From positions 1 through 6,734 of the forward strand of contig DASSKF010000103.1 in NCBI GenBank assembly GCA_035690725.1: 6,734 nt of DNA. Direction: 5' to 3'. Under the pieces are notes generated by a model that made no database searches, had not been told where the DNA came from, and saw only the letters and a program-made list of their open reading frames with translations. Position 1 is the first letter of the stretch. Each line of letters opens with the position of its first letter. The DNA comes from DASSKF01 sp035690725 (GTDB taxonomy: Bacteria > Actinomycetota > Actinomycetes > Actinomycetales > Dermatophilaceae). The position numbers were made by a program, and so were the translations under genes. This document shows, piece after piece, positions 1-6,185 of the stretch.

Positions 1-377
1 GCCCTGGCGAGAACGTCGGCACGGCGGTCCAGCCGGGCCGGCACCGGGTTGCGGGTGCGGTAGGCAGGCTGCCCGTCCACGACGCTGAACAGGGCCTCGT
101 CCTGCTCGGGGACCGCCTCGGCCAGGTAGCTGCGCAACAGCGACTTGACGTCGGCGAATCGTCGCCCGGTGGCGGGATCGACCGCCCGCTGGGCATACTC
201 GCGGAACTTGACGACCTCGTGCTGCAGCTCGGCATTGGTCACGGCCTGGGCACGGGCGTGCATGAACCGGTCGACCGCCACGATGTTCAGCCCCAGCGCG
301 ATCGCGACGATGAGCATGAACCAGCCCAGCACCCGGGCGCGCGTGCTGGGTACCCGCACCCACCGCCGTCTTCTCAC
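1..377 (-). CDS. Sensor histidine kinase, N-terminal part (runs off the left edge)
   Basis: Only the first 125 codons are present. The start is GTG at 377, chosen because GGGAGGA (390-384) lies 6 nt upstream. The protein opens with a basic stretch (MRRRRWVR), then one membrane segment at about residues 17-36, then a hydrophilic part with an Ala/Glu/Arg-rich helix (residues 41-66) and the stretch DEALFSVVDGQPAYRTR (93-109). This layout, a short cytoplasmic tail, one membrane helix and an extracytoplasmic sensor with the 'ALFSVVDGQP' type motif, is what I recall from actinobacterial HAMP-containing two-component sensor kinases. The second membrane helix, HAMP, dimerisation and ATPase domains would lie to the left of the window. 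No response regulator lies upstream, so its partner is probably downstream, outside the window. The membrane topology is seen; the kinase assignment rests on similarity of the sensor region alone. Confidence 0.65.
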   Translation of the reverse strand, partial: MRRRRWVRVPSTRARVLGWFMLIVAIALGLNIVAVDRFMHARAQAVTNAELQHEVVKFREYAQRAVDPATGRRFADVKSLLRSYLAEAVPEQDEALFSVVDGQPAYRTRNPVPARLDRRADVLAR

Positions 378-383
378 CGATGG

Positions 384-390
384 TCCTCCC
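384..390 (-). promoter_or_regulatory. Ribosome binding site of the sensor kinase gene
   Basis: On the minus strand GGGAGGA sits 6 nt before the GTG at 377. It is the clearest Shine-Dalgarno in the left part of the window and decides the kinase start. Confidence 0.7.
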
Positions 391-441
391 ATTCCGACAC
401 CATTGGTCGCCAGCATGCCCTCTGACGCGGTCGCAACCGGT

Positions 442-792
442 TCAGTCGCTGTCGCCGTCCGGCCCGTCGTCGCGGTCGTCCTCGTGATCATCGGCGTCGT
501 CGTCCTCGTCGCCAGCCGGTGCCGGCACGTGCCGCGGCACGGTGCGGGCTCCCGGTGCCGTGCTGGAGGTGGGCGACCGGTGCCCGGTTCGATGCGTCGG
601 ACTGGGAGCCGTTGCATCCGGGCGGCTCCTGGTCGTCGGACTCCTGTCGCCGGCCGGCGTGGTCAACCGCACCTGGACCGCCGGCCCGAGATCTGGGCGC
701 ATGGGCGTGTCGCGGCCGCCCAGGACGACCCACCCGACCCCGATCACCAGCACGATCACGGCAGCGGCCACCACGCGACGCCATGTCACCAT
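442..792 (-). CDS. Small single-pass membrane protein with acidic C-terminal tail
   Basis: I do not recognise a named family. From the ATG at 792 the protein has 116 residues: MVTWRR, then one strongly hydrophobic helix (about residues 7-25), then a Pro/Thr/Ser/Arg-rich linker, then a tail of about 24 residues made almost entirely of Asp, Glu and Gly. The basic residues before the helix predict the N-terminus inside and the acidic tail outside. Third codon positions are mostly G or C, which supports real coding over the open frames on the other strand. A GTG at 810 would add six residues; neither start has a good Shine-Dalgarno, so the mRNA may be leaderless or weakly translated. It lies 64 nt upstream of the sensor kinase on the same strand, so the two are probably co-transcribed. 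The acidic tail could bind divalent cations or accept contacts from the kinase sensor domain; this is inference. Confidence 0.6.
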   Translation of the reverse strand: MVTWRRVVAAAVIVLVIGVGWVVLGGRDTPMRPDLGPAVQVRLTTPAGDRSPTTRSRPDATAPSPTHRTGHRSPTSSTAPGARTVPRHVPAPAGDEDDDADDHEDDRDDGPDGDSD

Positions 793-810
793 GTCGCCAC
801 TGTGGACCAC

Positions 811-890
811 CGACGACTGGCACAGCGGGCAGGTGAGAGTGCTCTCATCGAGCCGGTGTCAGGCGTCCCGGACCGGGTAGACCTGAGGCC
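811..890. promoter_or_regulatory. Divergent promoter region with a perfect inverted repeat
   Basis: This 80-bp gap separates the leftward membrane-protein/kinase pair from the rightward PepSY-mgtE pair and must hold both promoters. It contains TGAGAG-TG-CTCTCA at 834-847, two perfect 6-bp half sites around a 2-bp centre, which has the size and symmetry of a regulator operator. Before the PepSY start, GAGG at 885-888 is a short Shine-Dalgarno with only 2 nt spacing. I see no convincing -35/-10 pair. Confidence 0.45.
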
Positions 891-1487
891 ATGTTCGCTC
901 ACCAGCATCGCATCGTTCGGGCCGTGGCCCTGGTCACGGGAGGCCTGCTTGCCGGGGTGCTCGCCGGGTGTGGCGGCGGTGGCTCCTCCAGCGGCGCCTC
1001 GGCCACCGGTGGTGCGGCTGCGCCGTCGTCGAGCCCGCAGGTCCCGCCGGCGGCGAAGAGTCAAGCCGTGTTGCTGCGGGCAGGGGCAACGGCGGAGAAG
1101 GCGGTGCCCCACAGCACCCTGGTCTCGGTCGAGAGCGAACAGGGCGGAGCGCGCTGGGAAGGCCAGGTCGTCACCTCCGACGGCACCGAGCACGAGATGG
1201 ACATGTCCCGGTCCGGACGCAAGGTGATCTCCGGCCCGACGAAGAAGCGTGAGGACGCCCACGACCGCGCCAAGCACCGCAGCCGGGTGCAGGCGGCCGA
1301 GTTCGACTACCGACAGGCCGCACGCAAGATCGCCTCCGCCGTCCCCGGTGGGCACATCACCGAACTCGGCCTCGACAGTCATCGAGGCAAGACCGTGTGG
1401 GAGGCCGACGTGATCATGGACGGCACCAAACATGAGGTCACCCTCGATGCCAAGACCGGCAAGGTCGTGCTCAACCGGGCCGACTGA
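891..1487 (+). CDS. PepSY-domain lipoprotein (two PepSY repeats)
   Basis: The protein has 198 residues. A basic N-terminus is followed by a hydrophobic segment (about 9-25) and the lipobox L-A-G-C with Cys27, so it should be a lipoprotein anchored on the outer face of the membrane. A Gly/Ser/Pro-rich linker (28-56) leads to two PepSY-like units: about 58-115, with VSVESEQGGARWEGQVVTSDG, and about 138-196, with a helix FDYRQAARKIASAVPG, then VWEADVIMDGTKHEVTLD and the closing DAKTGKVV that is typical of the family. PepSY domains are thought to inhibit or sense proteins outside the cell and often occur beside two-component sensors. Here the gene diverges from a sensor kinase and is followed after 16 nt by mgtE, suggesting one transcript. 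The ATG at 891 is the only start that leaves a normal signal peptide. Confidence 0.85.
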   Translation: MFAHQHRIVRAVALVTGGLLAGVLAGCGGGGSSSGASATGGAAAPSSSPQVPPAAKSQAVLLRAGATAEKAVPHSTLVSVESEQGGARWEGQVVTSDGTEHEMDMSRSGRKVISGPTKKREDAHDRAKHRSRVQAAEFDYRQAARKIASAVPGGHITELGLDSHRGKTVWEADVIMDGTKHEVTLDAKTGKVVLNRAD

Positions 1488-1503
1488 CAACCTCGTCACA
1501 ACG

Positions 1504-2850
1504 ATGCCGGTCACCGAGCGGGTCGAGGATCTGCTGCATCGAGACCCCCGCAGCGAGGGCGACCTGGCCGCCCTGTCGACGCAGGCGCGGTCCCTTCCGG
1601 TGGGCGAGCTGAGCTACTTGGTCGCCACCAGCACGGCCCAGCGGGCCGCGGTGCTGTACCGCGTGCTCGACAAGGACACTGCGTTGTCGGTCTTCGAGGA
1701 CCTCACGCCGGCCGACCAAGCCGCCCTGGTCGGCGCACTGCGCAGCACGGAGACCGCCCAATTGATCTCGGCGCTGGACCCGGACGACCGGGCCGGGCTG
1801 CTCGATGAGCTGCCGGCCAGCGTGGCCGACCGCCTGATCACCGGCCTGAGCCCGGCCGAGCGGCAGATGACTGCCACCGTGCTGGGCTACCCCAGGGACG
1901 CCATCGGCCGGTACATGTCGCCCGAAGTCCTGGCGCTTCCCGAAGACATGACCGCCGCGGCCGCGCTGGCACAGGTGCGCGCACGCATCGACGAGCCGGA
2001 GACGGTCTATCTGCTACCGGTGGTGGACACCACCCGAAAGCTCACCGGGGTGATCGGCCTGCGCGCCCTGCTGTCCGCCGCACCCGACGCCCGGATCGAC
2101 GACATCGCCAAGCCAGCAGTCAGCGCCCGCGCGATCGACGACCGGGAGGCAACCGCCCGACGGTTCCGCTCCGAAAAGCTGCTGGCCATGCCGATCGTCG
2201 ATCTCGAAGAGCGCCTGGTCGGGATCCTGACCGTCGATGACGCGATCGACATCATCGACGAAGAGGACACCGAGAACGCTGCCCGCACCGGCGGCGCAGA
2301 GCCCCTGCGTGGCTCCTACCTGTCCACCTCGACCCTGCGGATCGTGCGCAGCCGCGTCGTCTGGCTGCTGGTCCTGGCCGTCTCGGCCGTGTTGACCGTG
2401 CAGGTCCTGGACATCTTCGAAGACCGCCTGGACCAAGTGGTCGTGCTGGCCCTGTTCATCCCGCTGCTGACCGGCACCGGCGGCAACACCGGCAACCAAG
2501 CGGCCACCACCGTCACCCGTGCCCTGGCGATCGGACAGGTCCGCGCGCGCGACCTGCCCCGGGTGATCTGGCGTGAGCTCCGCGTCGGCGCAGCCCTCGG
2601 CGCGCTCCTGGGCACCCTTGGCCTGATCACCGCCGCCGTCGCGTTCACCCCCGGGATCGGGCTGGTCATCGGGCTCACCCTGCTGGCGATCTGCACCATG
2701 GCCGCAGTCGTCGGCGGGATCATGCCGCTGATCGCTCACAAGACCGGCGCCGACCCGGCCGTCTTCTCCAACCCCTTCATCTCCACGTTCTGCGATGCCA
2801 CCGGACTGGTCATCTACTTCACCATCGCGACTCCGGTCCTCGGCCTGTAG
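1504..2850 (+). CDS. mgtE: MgtE-family magnesium transporter
   Basis: The protein has 448 residues, the usual length of MgtE, a Mg2+-selective channel of the inner membrane. The domains are in normal order: an Asp/Glu/Leu-rich MgtE_N domain of short helices (about 18-130), two CBS domains (about 135-195 and 198-258, the second ending LVGILTVDDAIDIIDEEDTE), and a membrane domain of five helices (about 280-448). The signature PLLTGTGGNTGNQAATTVTRAL (split here as 320-332 and onward) is intact, and Asp431 in TFCDATGLVIYF corresponds to the conserved pore aspartate (Asp432 of the Thermus protein). In this family the acidic N and CBS domains bind Mg2+ and close the pore when internal Mg2+ is high. 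The ATG at 1504 was chosen because homology starts there and it lies 16 nt after the PepSY stop. No Shine-Dalgarno is visible, so translational coupling to the PepSY gene is likely. An in-frame ATG at 1432 would overlap the PepSY gene and add non-homologous residues. Confidence 0.95.
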   Translation: MPVTERVEDLLHRDPRSEGDLAALSTQARSLPVGELSYLVATSTAQRAAVLYRVLDKDTALSVFEDLTPADQAALVGALRSTETAQLISALDPDDRAGLLDELPASVADRLITGLSPAERQMTATVLGYPRDAIGRYMSPEVLALPEDMTAAAALAQVRARIDEPETVYLLPVVDTTRKLTGVIGLRALLSAAPDARIDDIAKPAVSARAIDDREATARRFRSEKLLAMPIVDLEERLVGILTVDDAIDIIDEEDTENAARTGGAEPLRGSYLSTSTLRIVRSRVVWLLVLAVSAVLTVQVLDIFEDRLDQVVVLALFIPLLTGTGGNTGNQAATTVTRALAIGQVRARDLPRVIWRELRVGAALGALLGTLGLITAAVAFTPGIGLVIGLTLLAICTMAAVVGGIMPLIAHKTGADPAVFSNPFISTFCDATGLVIYFTIATPVLGL

Positions 2851-2857
2851 CGAACGG

Positions 2858-2899
2858 CCGCACCCGCCCGCCAGCCCTCGACCGGCGCGAGCGGTGCGG
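2858..2899 (+). terminator. Possible stem-loop after mgtE
   Basis: CCGCACC (2858-2864) pairs perfectly with GGTGCGG (2893-2899), beginning 7 bases after the mgtE stop. A smaller CGCC/GGCG stem (2869-2872 with 2884-2887) fits inside the loop. No T-run follows, so if it ends transcription it is not a classical intrinsic terminator. Confidence 0.25.
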
Positions 2900-2986
2900 A
2901 GTATGCCGACCGCCTGCTGTCCAGCCGCATCGCACCTTCCAAGCAGCCGTTGTCTCTCGCTGCGAAGGAGGTCCAGCAGCGGGACG

Positions 2987-3220
2987 AGCGTCGATGCGCT
3001 CATCCTCGACGAGGCTCACCGGATCCGGGAGACCTCCGTGAACCACCGGACCAACCCAGAGCCCCGGACGGGACGGCCACAGCCCGAAGAGCTGCTGGTC
3101 GCCGCACCGGTTCTCGTCTTCCTGCTTGATGCGGTTACGGCGCACGATCGCCGCTGGCAACTGCTGGCCATGGAGCGACCCTCGCCTGACGGAAGCCTGG
3201 TCCGCGATGTGGGGATCGAC
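2987..3220 (+). pseudogene. Decayed fragment of a Schlafen-like DNA/RNA helicase (DUF2075)
   Basis: Three pieces of one family are seen in two frames. In the first (2990-3130) the translation reads VDALILDEAHRIRETSV, then RTGRPQPEELLVAAP and VFLLD. This matches the Walker B region of DUF2075 proteins, which I recall as 'DVLI-DEAHRIRETS...RTGRPQ--EL--AA-VPVFLLDEHQ'. In a second frame (3147-3182) it reads IAAGNCWPWSDP, matching the much later 'AG-CWPWSDP' motif of the same family. The frame then returns to the first for SPDGSLVRDVGID (3182-3220), matching the following 'DGSLV-DV-IGDW' region. The DEHQVVRPGE motif and the stretch between are missing, so there has been an internal deletion plus at least one frameshift. 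The Walker A part and the C-terminal third are absent. Intact relatives are ATPases, often in defence or mobile contexts; this copy cannot be functional. The frame stays open into the next gene only by chance. Confidence 0.7.
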
Positions 3221-3382
3221 GTGCGGGGTGCCTCTGCCTACCTGACTCGACTCTGCGCGCCGAGCACTGCCGACACCGAGCGGCACCTCGCATCGGAGTT
3301 GCCGCTGAGAGCTGCCGCTCGCACCTCTCGCTGCCCGGGCAACATCTTCACAGTGGGTAGGTTCGTCTGGGACCCTACCGAC
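3221..3382. other. Non-coding stretch before the DUF1295 gene
   Basis: I see no recognisable protein or RNA here. Near its end TAGGTT (3358-3363) could be a -10 element giving a very short leader. GGTAGG (3356-3361) pairs with CCTACC (3374-3379) across a 12-nt loop just before the ATG at 3383, and could affect translation. No convincing -35 accompanies the -10. Confidence 0.3.
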
Positions 3383-4171
3383 ATGGGCTTACCTGTGCGT
3401 CGCTTTGCCGCAGTCACGGCGAGCTCACTCGGACTGGCAGCCACCGTGCAGGCTGGGGCATGGGCGGCCTCACGCCGGGCCGGACGGGTGAACGTCGTCG
3501 ACGTCGCCTGGGGCCCGGGACTGGCCGGAATCGCCACCGTCGCGGCGACCGTCCGTGGCGGTGGTCGGCCGCGCCGGATCCTCCTGGCGCTCGGAGTGTC
3601 GGCGTGGGGCGCCCGCTTGGCCGCGCACGTCCAGCACAGCTCCGCCGGCCGCGGCGAGGACCCTCGATATGCGGAGATGCTGGACGGGGCGGACCGGCTC
3701 GAGCGCGTCGTCAAGGTTTTCGTCACCCAAGGCTTGGCCCAGTGGTTCATCACGCTGCCGATCCAGGTGGCTGCGGTCAGCGGTGGCGTGCGAGGACGCA
3801 CCGGCCGCGCGGTCGTGGGCGTGGGCACGGCTCTGATGGTCGCGGGCGGCGCGATCGAGGCGGTGGCGGATCAGCAGAAGTCCCGCTGGAAGGCCGACCC
3901 CGAGCACGGTCGCGTGATGGATCGGGGCTTGTGGGCATGGTCGCGGCACCCGAACTACTTCGGTGACGCCTGCTTCTGGTGGGGTGTGTTCCTGGTCGCA
4001 GCGGGCTCCGGCCGCGCTTGGTGGGCGGTCGGGTCGCCGGCCGCGATGACCTGGCTGCTGGTTTCCGGCACCGGTGCCCGGCCGGCAGAGCGGATGCGTC
4101 GCGACGACCCTGCCTACGCGGCCTACCAGCGTCGGGTGTCCTTTTTTCTTCCGCGTCGGCCCCGTAGCTGA
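3383..4171 (+). CDS. DUF1295-family membrane protein (steroid 5-alpha-reductase/isoprenylcysteine methyltransferase-like)
   Basis: The protein has 262 residues and several membrane segments (about 8-30, 44-58, 65-82, 115-135, 143-162, 195-228). The family signature is clear: NVVDVAWG (37-44), EDPRYAEM (92-99), TQGLAQWFITLPIQ (115-128), then the C-terminal block with ADQQKSRWKADPEH and MDRGLWAWSRHPNYFGD (179-195), and a final FLPRRPR. The block RHPNYFG is the cofactor-binding part shared with 5-alpha-reductases and isoprenylcysteine methyltransferases; the substrate of DUF1295 members is not settled. The length is normal. The ATG at 3383 was chosen because similarity begins there; GTG at 3353 would add ten residues, and the Shine-Dalgarno is weak (GGGA around 3369-3372) for either. 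In many bacteria this family sits with photolyase, cyclopropane synthase and singlet-oxygen response genes. Here it ends 5 bp from the convergent TIGR01777 gene. Confidence 0.88.
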   Translation: MGLPVRRFAAVTASSLGLAATVQAGAWAASRRAGRVNVVDVAWGPGLAGIATVAATVRGGGRPRRILLALGVSAWGARLAAHVQHSSAGRGEDPRYAEMLDGADRLERVVKVFVTQGLAQWFITLPIQVAAVSGGVRGRTGRAVVGVGTALMVAGGAIEAVADQQKSRWKADPEHGRVMDRGLWAWSRHPNYFGDACFWWGVFLVAAGSGRAWWAVGSPAAMTWLLVSGTGARPAERMRRDDPAYAAYQRRVSFFLPRRPRS

Positions 4172-4173
4172 AC

Positions 4174-4216
4174 GCCTCACTCGGAGGCTGCGACTGCTTC
4201 GGTCGTCCGGCCGAAG
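4174..4216. terminator. Stem-loops at the convergent gene junction
   Basis: Two small hairpins lie at and just past the facing stops. GCCTC-ACTCG-GAGGC (4174-4188) covers the leftward stop codon, and CTTCGG (4197-4202) pairs with CCGAAG (4211-4216) inside the end of the leftward gene. Neither is followed by a T-run in either direction, so a role in ending both transcripts is only possible. Confidence 0.25.
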
Positions 4217-5538
4217 AGGTGCGCCAAGGCCGGCGCGAGGTCGGGGTGTCGGAAGGTGTGCCGCAGCTGCTGGAGCCGCAGGGGGCTCACTAGTTGGTCG
4301 GCGAAGGCGAGCTCGGTGGCGCCCTGGCGACCCAGGAGGAGCTCGGGGCCGAAGCGGGGCACGGGCAACCGCGCAGGTCGAGCCAGCGTGGCCGCGAGTG
4401 TCTGGGCGTAGTCGCGTTGCCGCAGCGGCCTCGGAGCGACCGCGTTGATCGGACCCGACACCCCCGTGTCGAGCACGGCGCGCAGGTAGATGTCGGCGAG
4501 GTCGTCGATGCCGATCCACGACAGCCAGTGCCGCCCGTCGCCCAGCGGGCCGCCCAGGCCGGCCGCGAACAGCGGGTGCAGCAGCTGCAGTGTTCCGCCC
4601 CGCGGCGACTGCACGACGCCGGTTCGGACGACGACGGTGCGCAGCCCGGCCCCCGCGGCGGCCGAGGTGGCTGCTTCCCACTGCTGCACGACGTCGGCCA
4701 GGAAGTCCTCGCCGGGCGCGTCGTCCTCGGTCAGGGGCCGGTCACCGCGGTCGTGGCCGTAGTAGCCGATCGCGGATGCGCTGATGAACGTGGTGGGGCC
4801 GTGCGGGGTGCCGGCCGCGGCCCGGGCCAGTTGACGGGTGGGCTCCACCCTGCTGTCCCGGATGGTGGCCTTGTGCGCCGGGGTGAAGCGACCGGCGATG
4901 GGTGCGCCGGCGAGGTGGATCACGGTGTCCACCCCGCGGAGCAGGTCCGGTCCCGGCTCCCGGGGCACCCAGCGCCGCTCGTCCGGGCCGTGGGCAGGTC
5001 GACGGACGAGCCGGACGACGCGGTGGCCAGCAGTGGTCAGCAGCGCGCTGATCGCGGTGCCCACGAGCCCGTGGGAACCGGTGATCGCGACGGTCTGCCG
5101 GGCTGTGCTCCAGTCTCGCGCCCGCTGCAGGCTGGCCAAGTCGTCGGCCAGTTGCTGATGGCGGTAGGTGAACATGCGCCGTAGCAAGTTGGCCGGGACC
5201 GAGGTGCGCACGATGTCCTGTACACGGGTGTTGAGACCCTCCCGCTCGAATCGGTGGGTGTGCCGCCACGCCACGAGCTTCGTCACGGCGCCCCCGGCGA
5301 GCTGATCGGCGAACTGGTGGGGAGGCCGGTGTCCGTCGGGCTGGTGCTCGGCCACCCACCGCAGTCCCAGCGGCAGGCGCAGGATGGCCGTCCCGTCACG
5401 CAGGGAGCCAGCCTGCTGCACGACACGCGCGGGCTGCCAGGGCGGCATGAGCCGCACCATCGCCCCGGGCCTGGCGTGCCAGGCGAACACGTCCTCGACC
5501 GTGGTGGGCACCACGCTGGTGTGTACGAACTCTGCCAT
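4177..5538 (-). CDS. SRPBCC-TIGR01777 family NAD(P)-binding oxidoreductase with C-terminal DUF1731
   Basis: The protein has 453 residues in three parts. Residues 1-145 are a SRPBCC (START-like) lipid/ligand-binding domain (MAEFVHTSVVPTTVEDVFAW, with HARPGAMVRLMPPW). Residues 149-385 are an extended short-chain dehydrogenase fold with the dinucleotide motif GSHGLVG (154-160), HLAGAPIAGRFT (208-219), the SASAIGYYG strand (253-261) and DDLADIYLRAV (345-355). Residues 391-443 are DUF1731. This three-domain form is common in actinobacteria; the substrate is unknown, though the SRPBCC domain suggests a hydrophobic one. ATG 5538 was chosen because AAGGAG lies just upstream (5547-5542), although the 3-nt spacing is short; GTG at 5559 would add seven residues. 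It follows tspO on the same strand with a 43-nt gap, so the two probably form an operon. Confidence 0.92.
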   Translation of the reverse strand: MAEFVHTSVVPTTVEDVFAWHARPGAMVRLMPPWQPARVVQQAGSLRDGTAILRLPLGLRWVAEHQPDGHRPPHQFADQLAGGAVTKLVAWRHTHRFEREGLNTRVQDIVRTSVPANLLRRMFTYRHQQLADDLASLQRARDWSTARQTVAITGSHGLVGTAISALLTTAGHRVVRLVRRPAHGPDERRWVPREPGPDLLRGVDTVIHLAGAPIAGRFTPAHKATIRDSRVEPTRQLARAAAGTPHGPTTFISASAIGYYGHDRGDRPLTEDDAPGEDFLADVVQQWEAATSAAAGAGLRTVVVRTGVVQSPRGGTLQLLHPLFAAGLGGPLGDGRHWLSWIGIDDLADIYLRAVLDTGVSGPINAVAPRPLRQRDYAQTLAATLARPARLPVPRFGPELLLGRQGATELAFADQLVSPLRLQQLRHTFRHPDLAPALAHLFGRTTEAVAASE

Positions 5539-5581
5539 GTGCTCCTTCGGTCGGTTCACTGCTCGCGGCCCCTACGCCAGG

Positions 5582-6052
5582 TCACGCGTTCCGCCGGCTG
5601 ATCTCGCCGACGAGGATGGTCGCGAAGGCCACCCAGCCGGCATACGGGGCGAGCATCAAGGCCGCTGGCCGGTCCACCCGTGCGCTGCGCCGCAGCAGGT
5701 CCAGGGTCGAGAACTCAAGCAACAGGCTGTCGATGAGGGCCCACCGTGGCCGGTGGGCGGTGAAGAACAGCCAGCTCCAGGCAGCGTTGAGGGCCAGGTT
5801 GGTGCCCAGCGCTGCCCAATATGCCGGGCGCTCCCGCCCTGGCAGCCGGGCCAGGGAGCGACCGGTCCCGCCGGCGATCAAGCCGTACAAGCTCGTCCAG
5901 GTCGGGCCGAACACCTCCCCGGGCGGCTGCCACGACGGCTTGTCCAGCTCTCGGTACCACGTGGAGCCGGCTCGCGTGCCGACCGAGCCGAGCACCGCCG
6001 TCAGGGTGCTGGCTGCCGTTGTGCCGAGAACGGCTCTGCTTGGTCTTCTCAT
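5582..6052 (-). CDS. tspO: TspO/MBR family protein
   Basis: The protein has 156 residues with five predicted membrane helices (about 7-27, 47-65, 78-97, 103-121, 132-152), the usual TspO size and fold. Family motifs are present: WYRELDKPSWQPPGEVFGP (32-50) with the following W-T-LYG, NLALNAAWSWLFF (85-97), and the C-terminal APYAGWVAFATILV. Bacterial TspO proteins bind porphyrins and are tied to control of tetrapyrrole, carotenoid and oxidative stress responses, in some cases degrading protoporphyrin in light. ATG 6052 has AGGAG 6 nt upstream. It is the first gene of the leftward pair and is read from the AT-rich divergent promoter near 6160, leaving a leader of about 100 nt. Confidence 0.92.
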   Translation of the reverse strand: MRRPSRAVLGTTAASTLTAVLGSVGTRAGSTWYRELDKPSWQPPGEVFGPTWTSLYGLIAGGTGRSLARLPGRERPAYWAALGTNLALNAAWSWLFFTAHRPRWALIDSLLLEFSTLDLLRRSARVDRPAALMLAPYAGWVAFATILVGEISRRNA

Positions 6053-6058
6053 CGGCTG

Positions 6059-6063
6059 CTCCT
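6059..6063 (-). promoter_or_regulatory. Ribosome binding site of tspO
   Basis: AGGAG on the minus strand, 6 nt before the ATG at 6052. It fixes the tspO start and rules out the longer overlapping frame that opens at 6134. Confidence 0.7.
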
Positions 6064-6136
6064 GCTCTGTCCTGTGCCGGGTGGGCGCCGCTGCCAGTCT
6101 TCGTCTTCACCTGATCGGACGGCGCGATCCTCATGC

Positions 6137-6165
6137 TTGACTGTCGTTCATTCTGCCTATATAGA
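6137..6165 (+). promoter_or_regulatory. Sigma-70 type promoter reading toward qcrB
   Basis: TTGACT (6137-6142) and TATAGA (6160-6165) are separated by exactly 17 bp, a near-consensus vegetative promoter in an otherwise GC-rich sequence. The -10 overlaps CTATATAG (6157-6164), a perfect palindrome that can also act as TATATA for the opposite strand and tspO. The predicted start, about 6171-6173, falls inside the palindrome at 6165-6185. Confidence 0.55.
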
Positions 6166-6185
6166 CTACTTCAAGTTGAGTAAGT
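6165..6185. promoter_or_regulatory. 21-bp imperfect palindrome, likely operator
   Basis: The pattern is ACT-N3-TCAA-G-TTGA-N3-AGT, with 7 of 10 positions in each arm symmetrical about base 6175. The core TCAAGTTGA is perfect, and ACTT-C-AAGT (6168-6176) forms a second, overlapping palindrome. AAGTT recurs 9 bp on (6173-6177 and 6182-6186). Placement over the predicted rightward start site fits a repressor site of the MarR or MerR type. The regulator is not in the window. Confidence 0.5.

Noticed and set aside
145..1227. Long rightward open frame (360 codons) across the kinase and membrane-protein genes
   Set aside because: It is rich in Arg, Pro and Ala with no domain, runs antisense to two better-supported genes, and overlaps the PepSY gene in another frame. 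It is a by-product of high GC.
786..1514. Leftward open frame of 242 codons opposite the PepSY gene
   Set aside because: It is antisense to a gene with a signal peptide, lipobox and two PepSY repeats, and has no recognisable motif.
2851..2985. Reading frame after the mgtE stop giving a residue run with SGAEYADRLLSSRIAPSK
   Set aside because: It has a protein-like look, but I recognise no family, it is short, and no start or Shine-Dalgarno supports it.
2014..3003. Leftward open frame of 329 codons opposite mgtE
   Set aside because: It mirrors the MgtE coding strand; the Gln/Gly/Asp-rich repeats are the complement of MgtE codons.
3470..4681. Leftward open frame of 403 codons spanning the DUF1295 and TIGR01777 ends
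   Set aside because: It is Arg/Ala/Pro-rich low-complexity translation that crosses two genes with clear family motifs in other frames.
4294..5184. Rightward open frame of 296 codons opposite the TIGR01777 gene
   Set aside because: It is antisense to a three-domain protein with intact motifs; nothing recognisable is encoded.
6113..6129. GATCG-N7-CGATC inverted repeat in the tspO leader
   Set aside because: The arms are only 5 bp and the motif is common by chance in GC-rich DNA; no supporting context.
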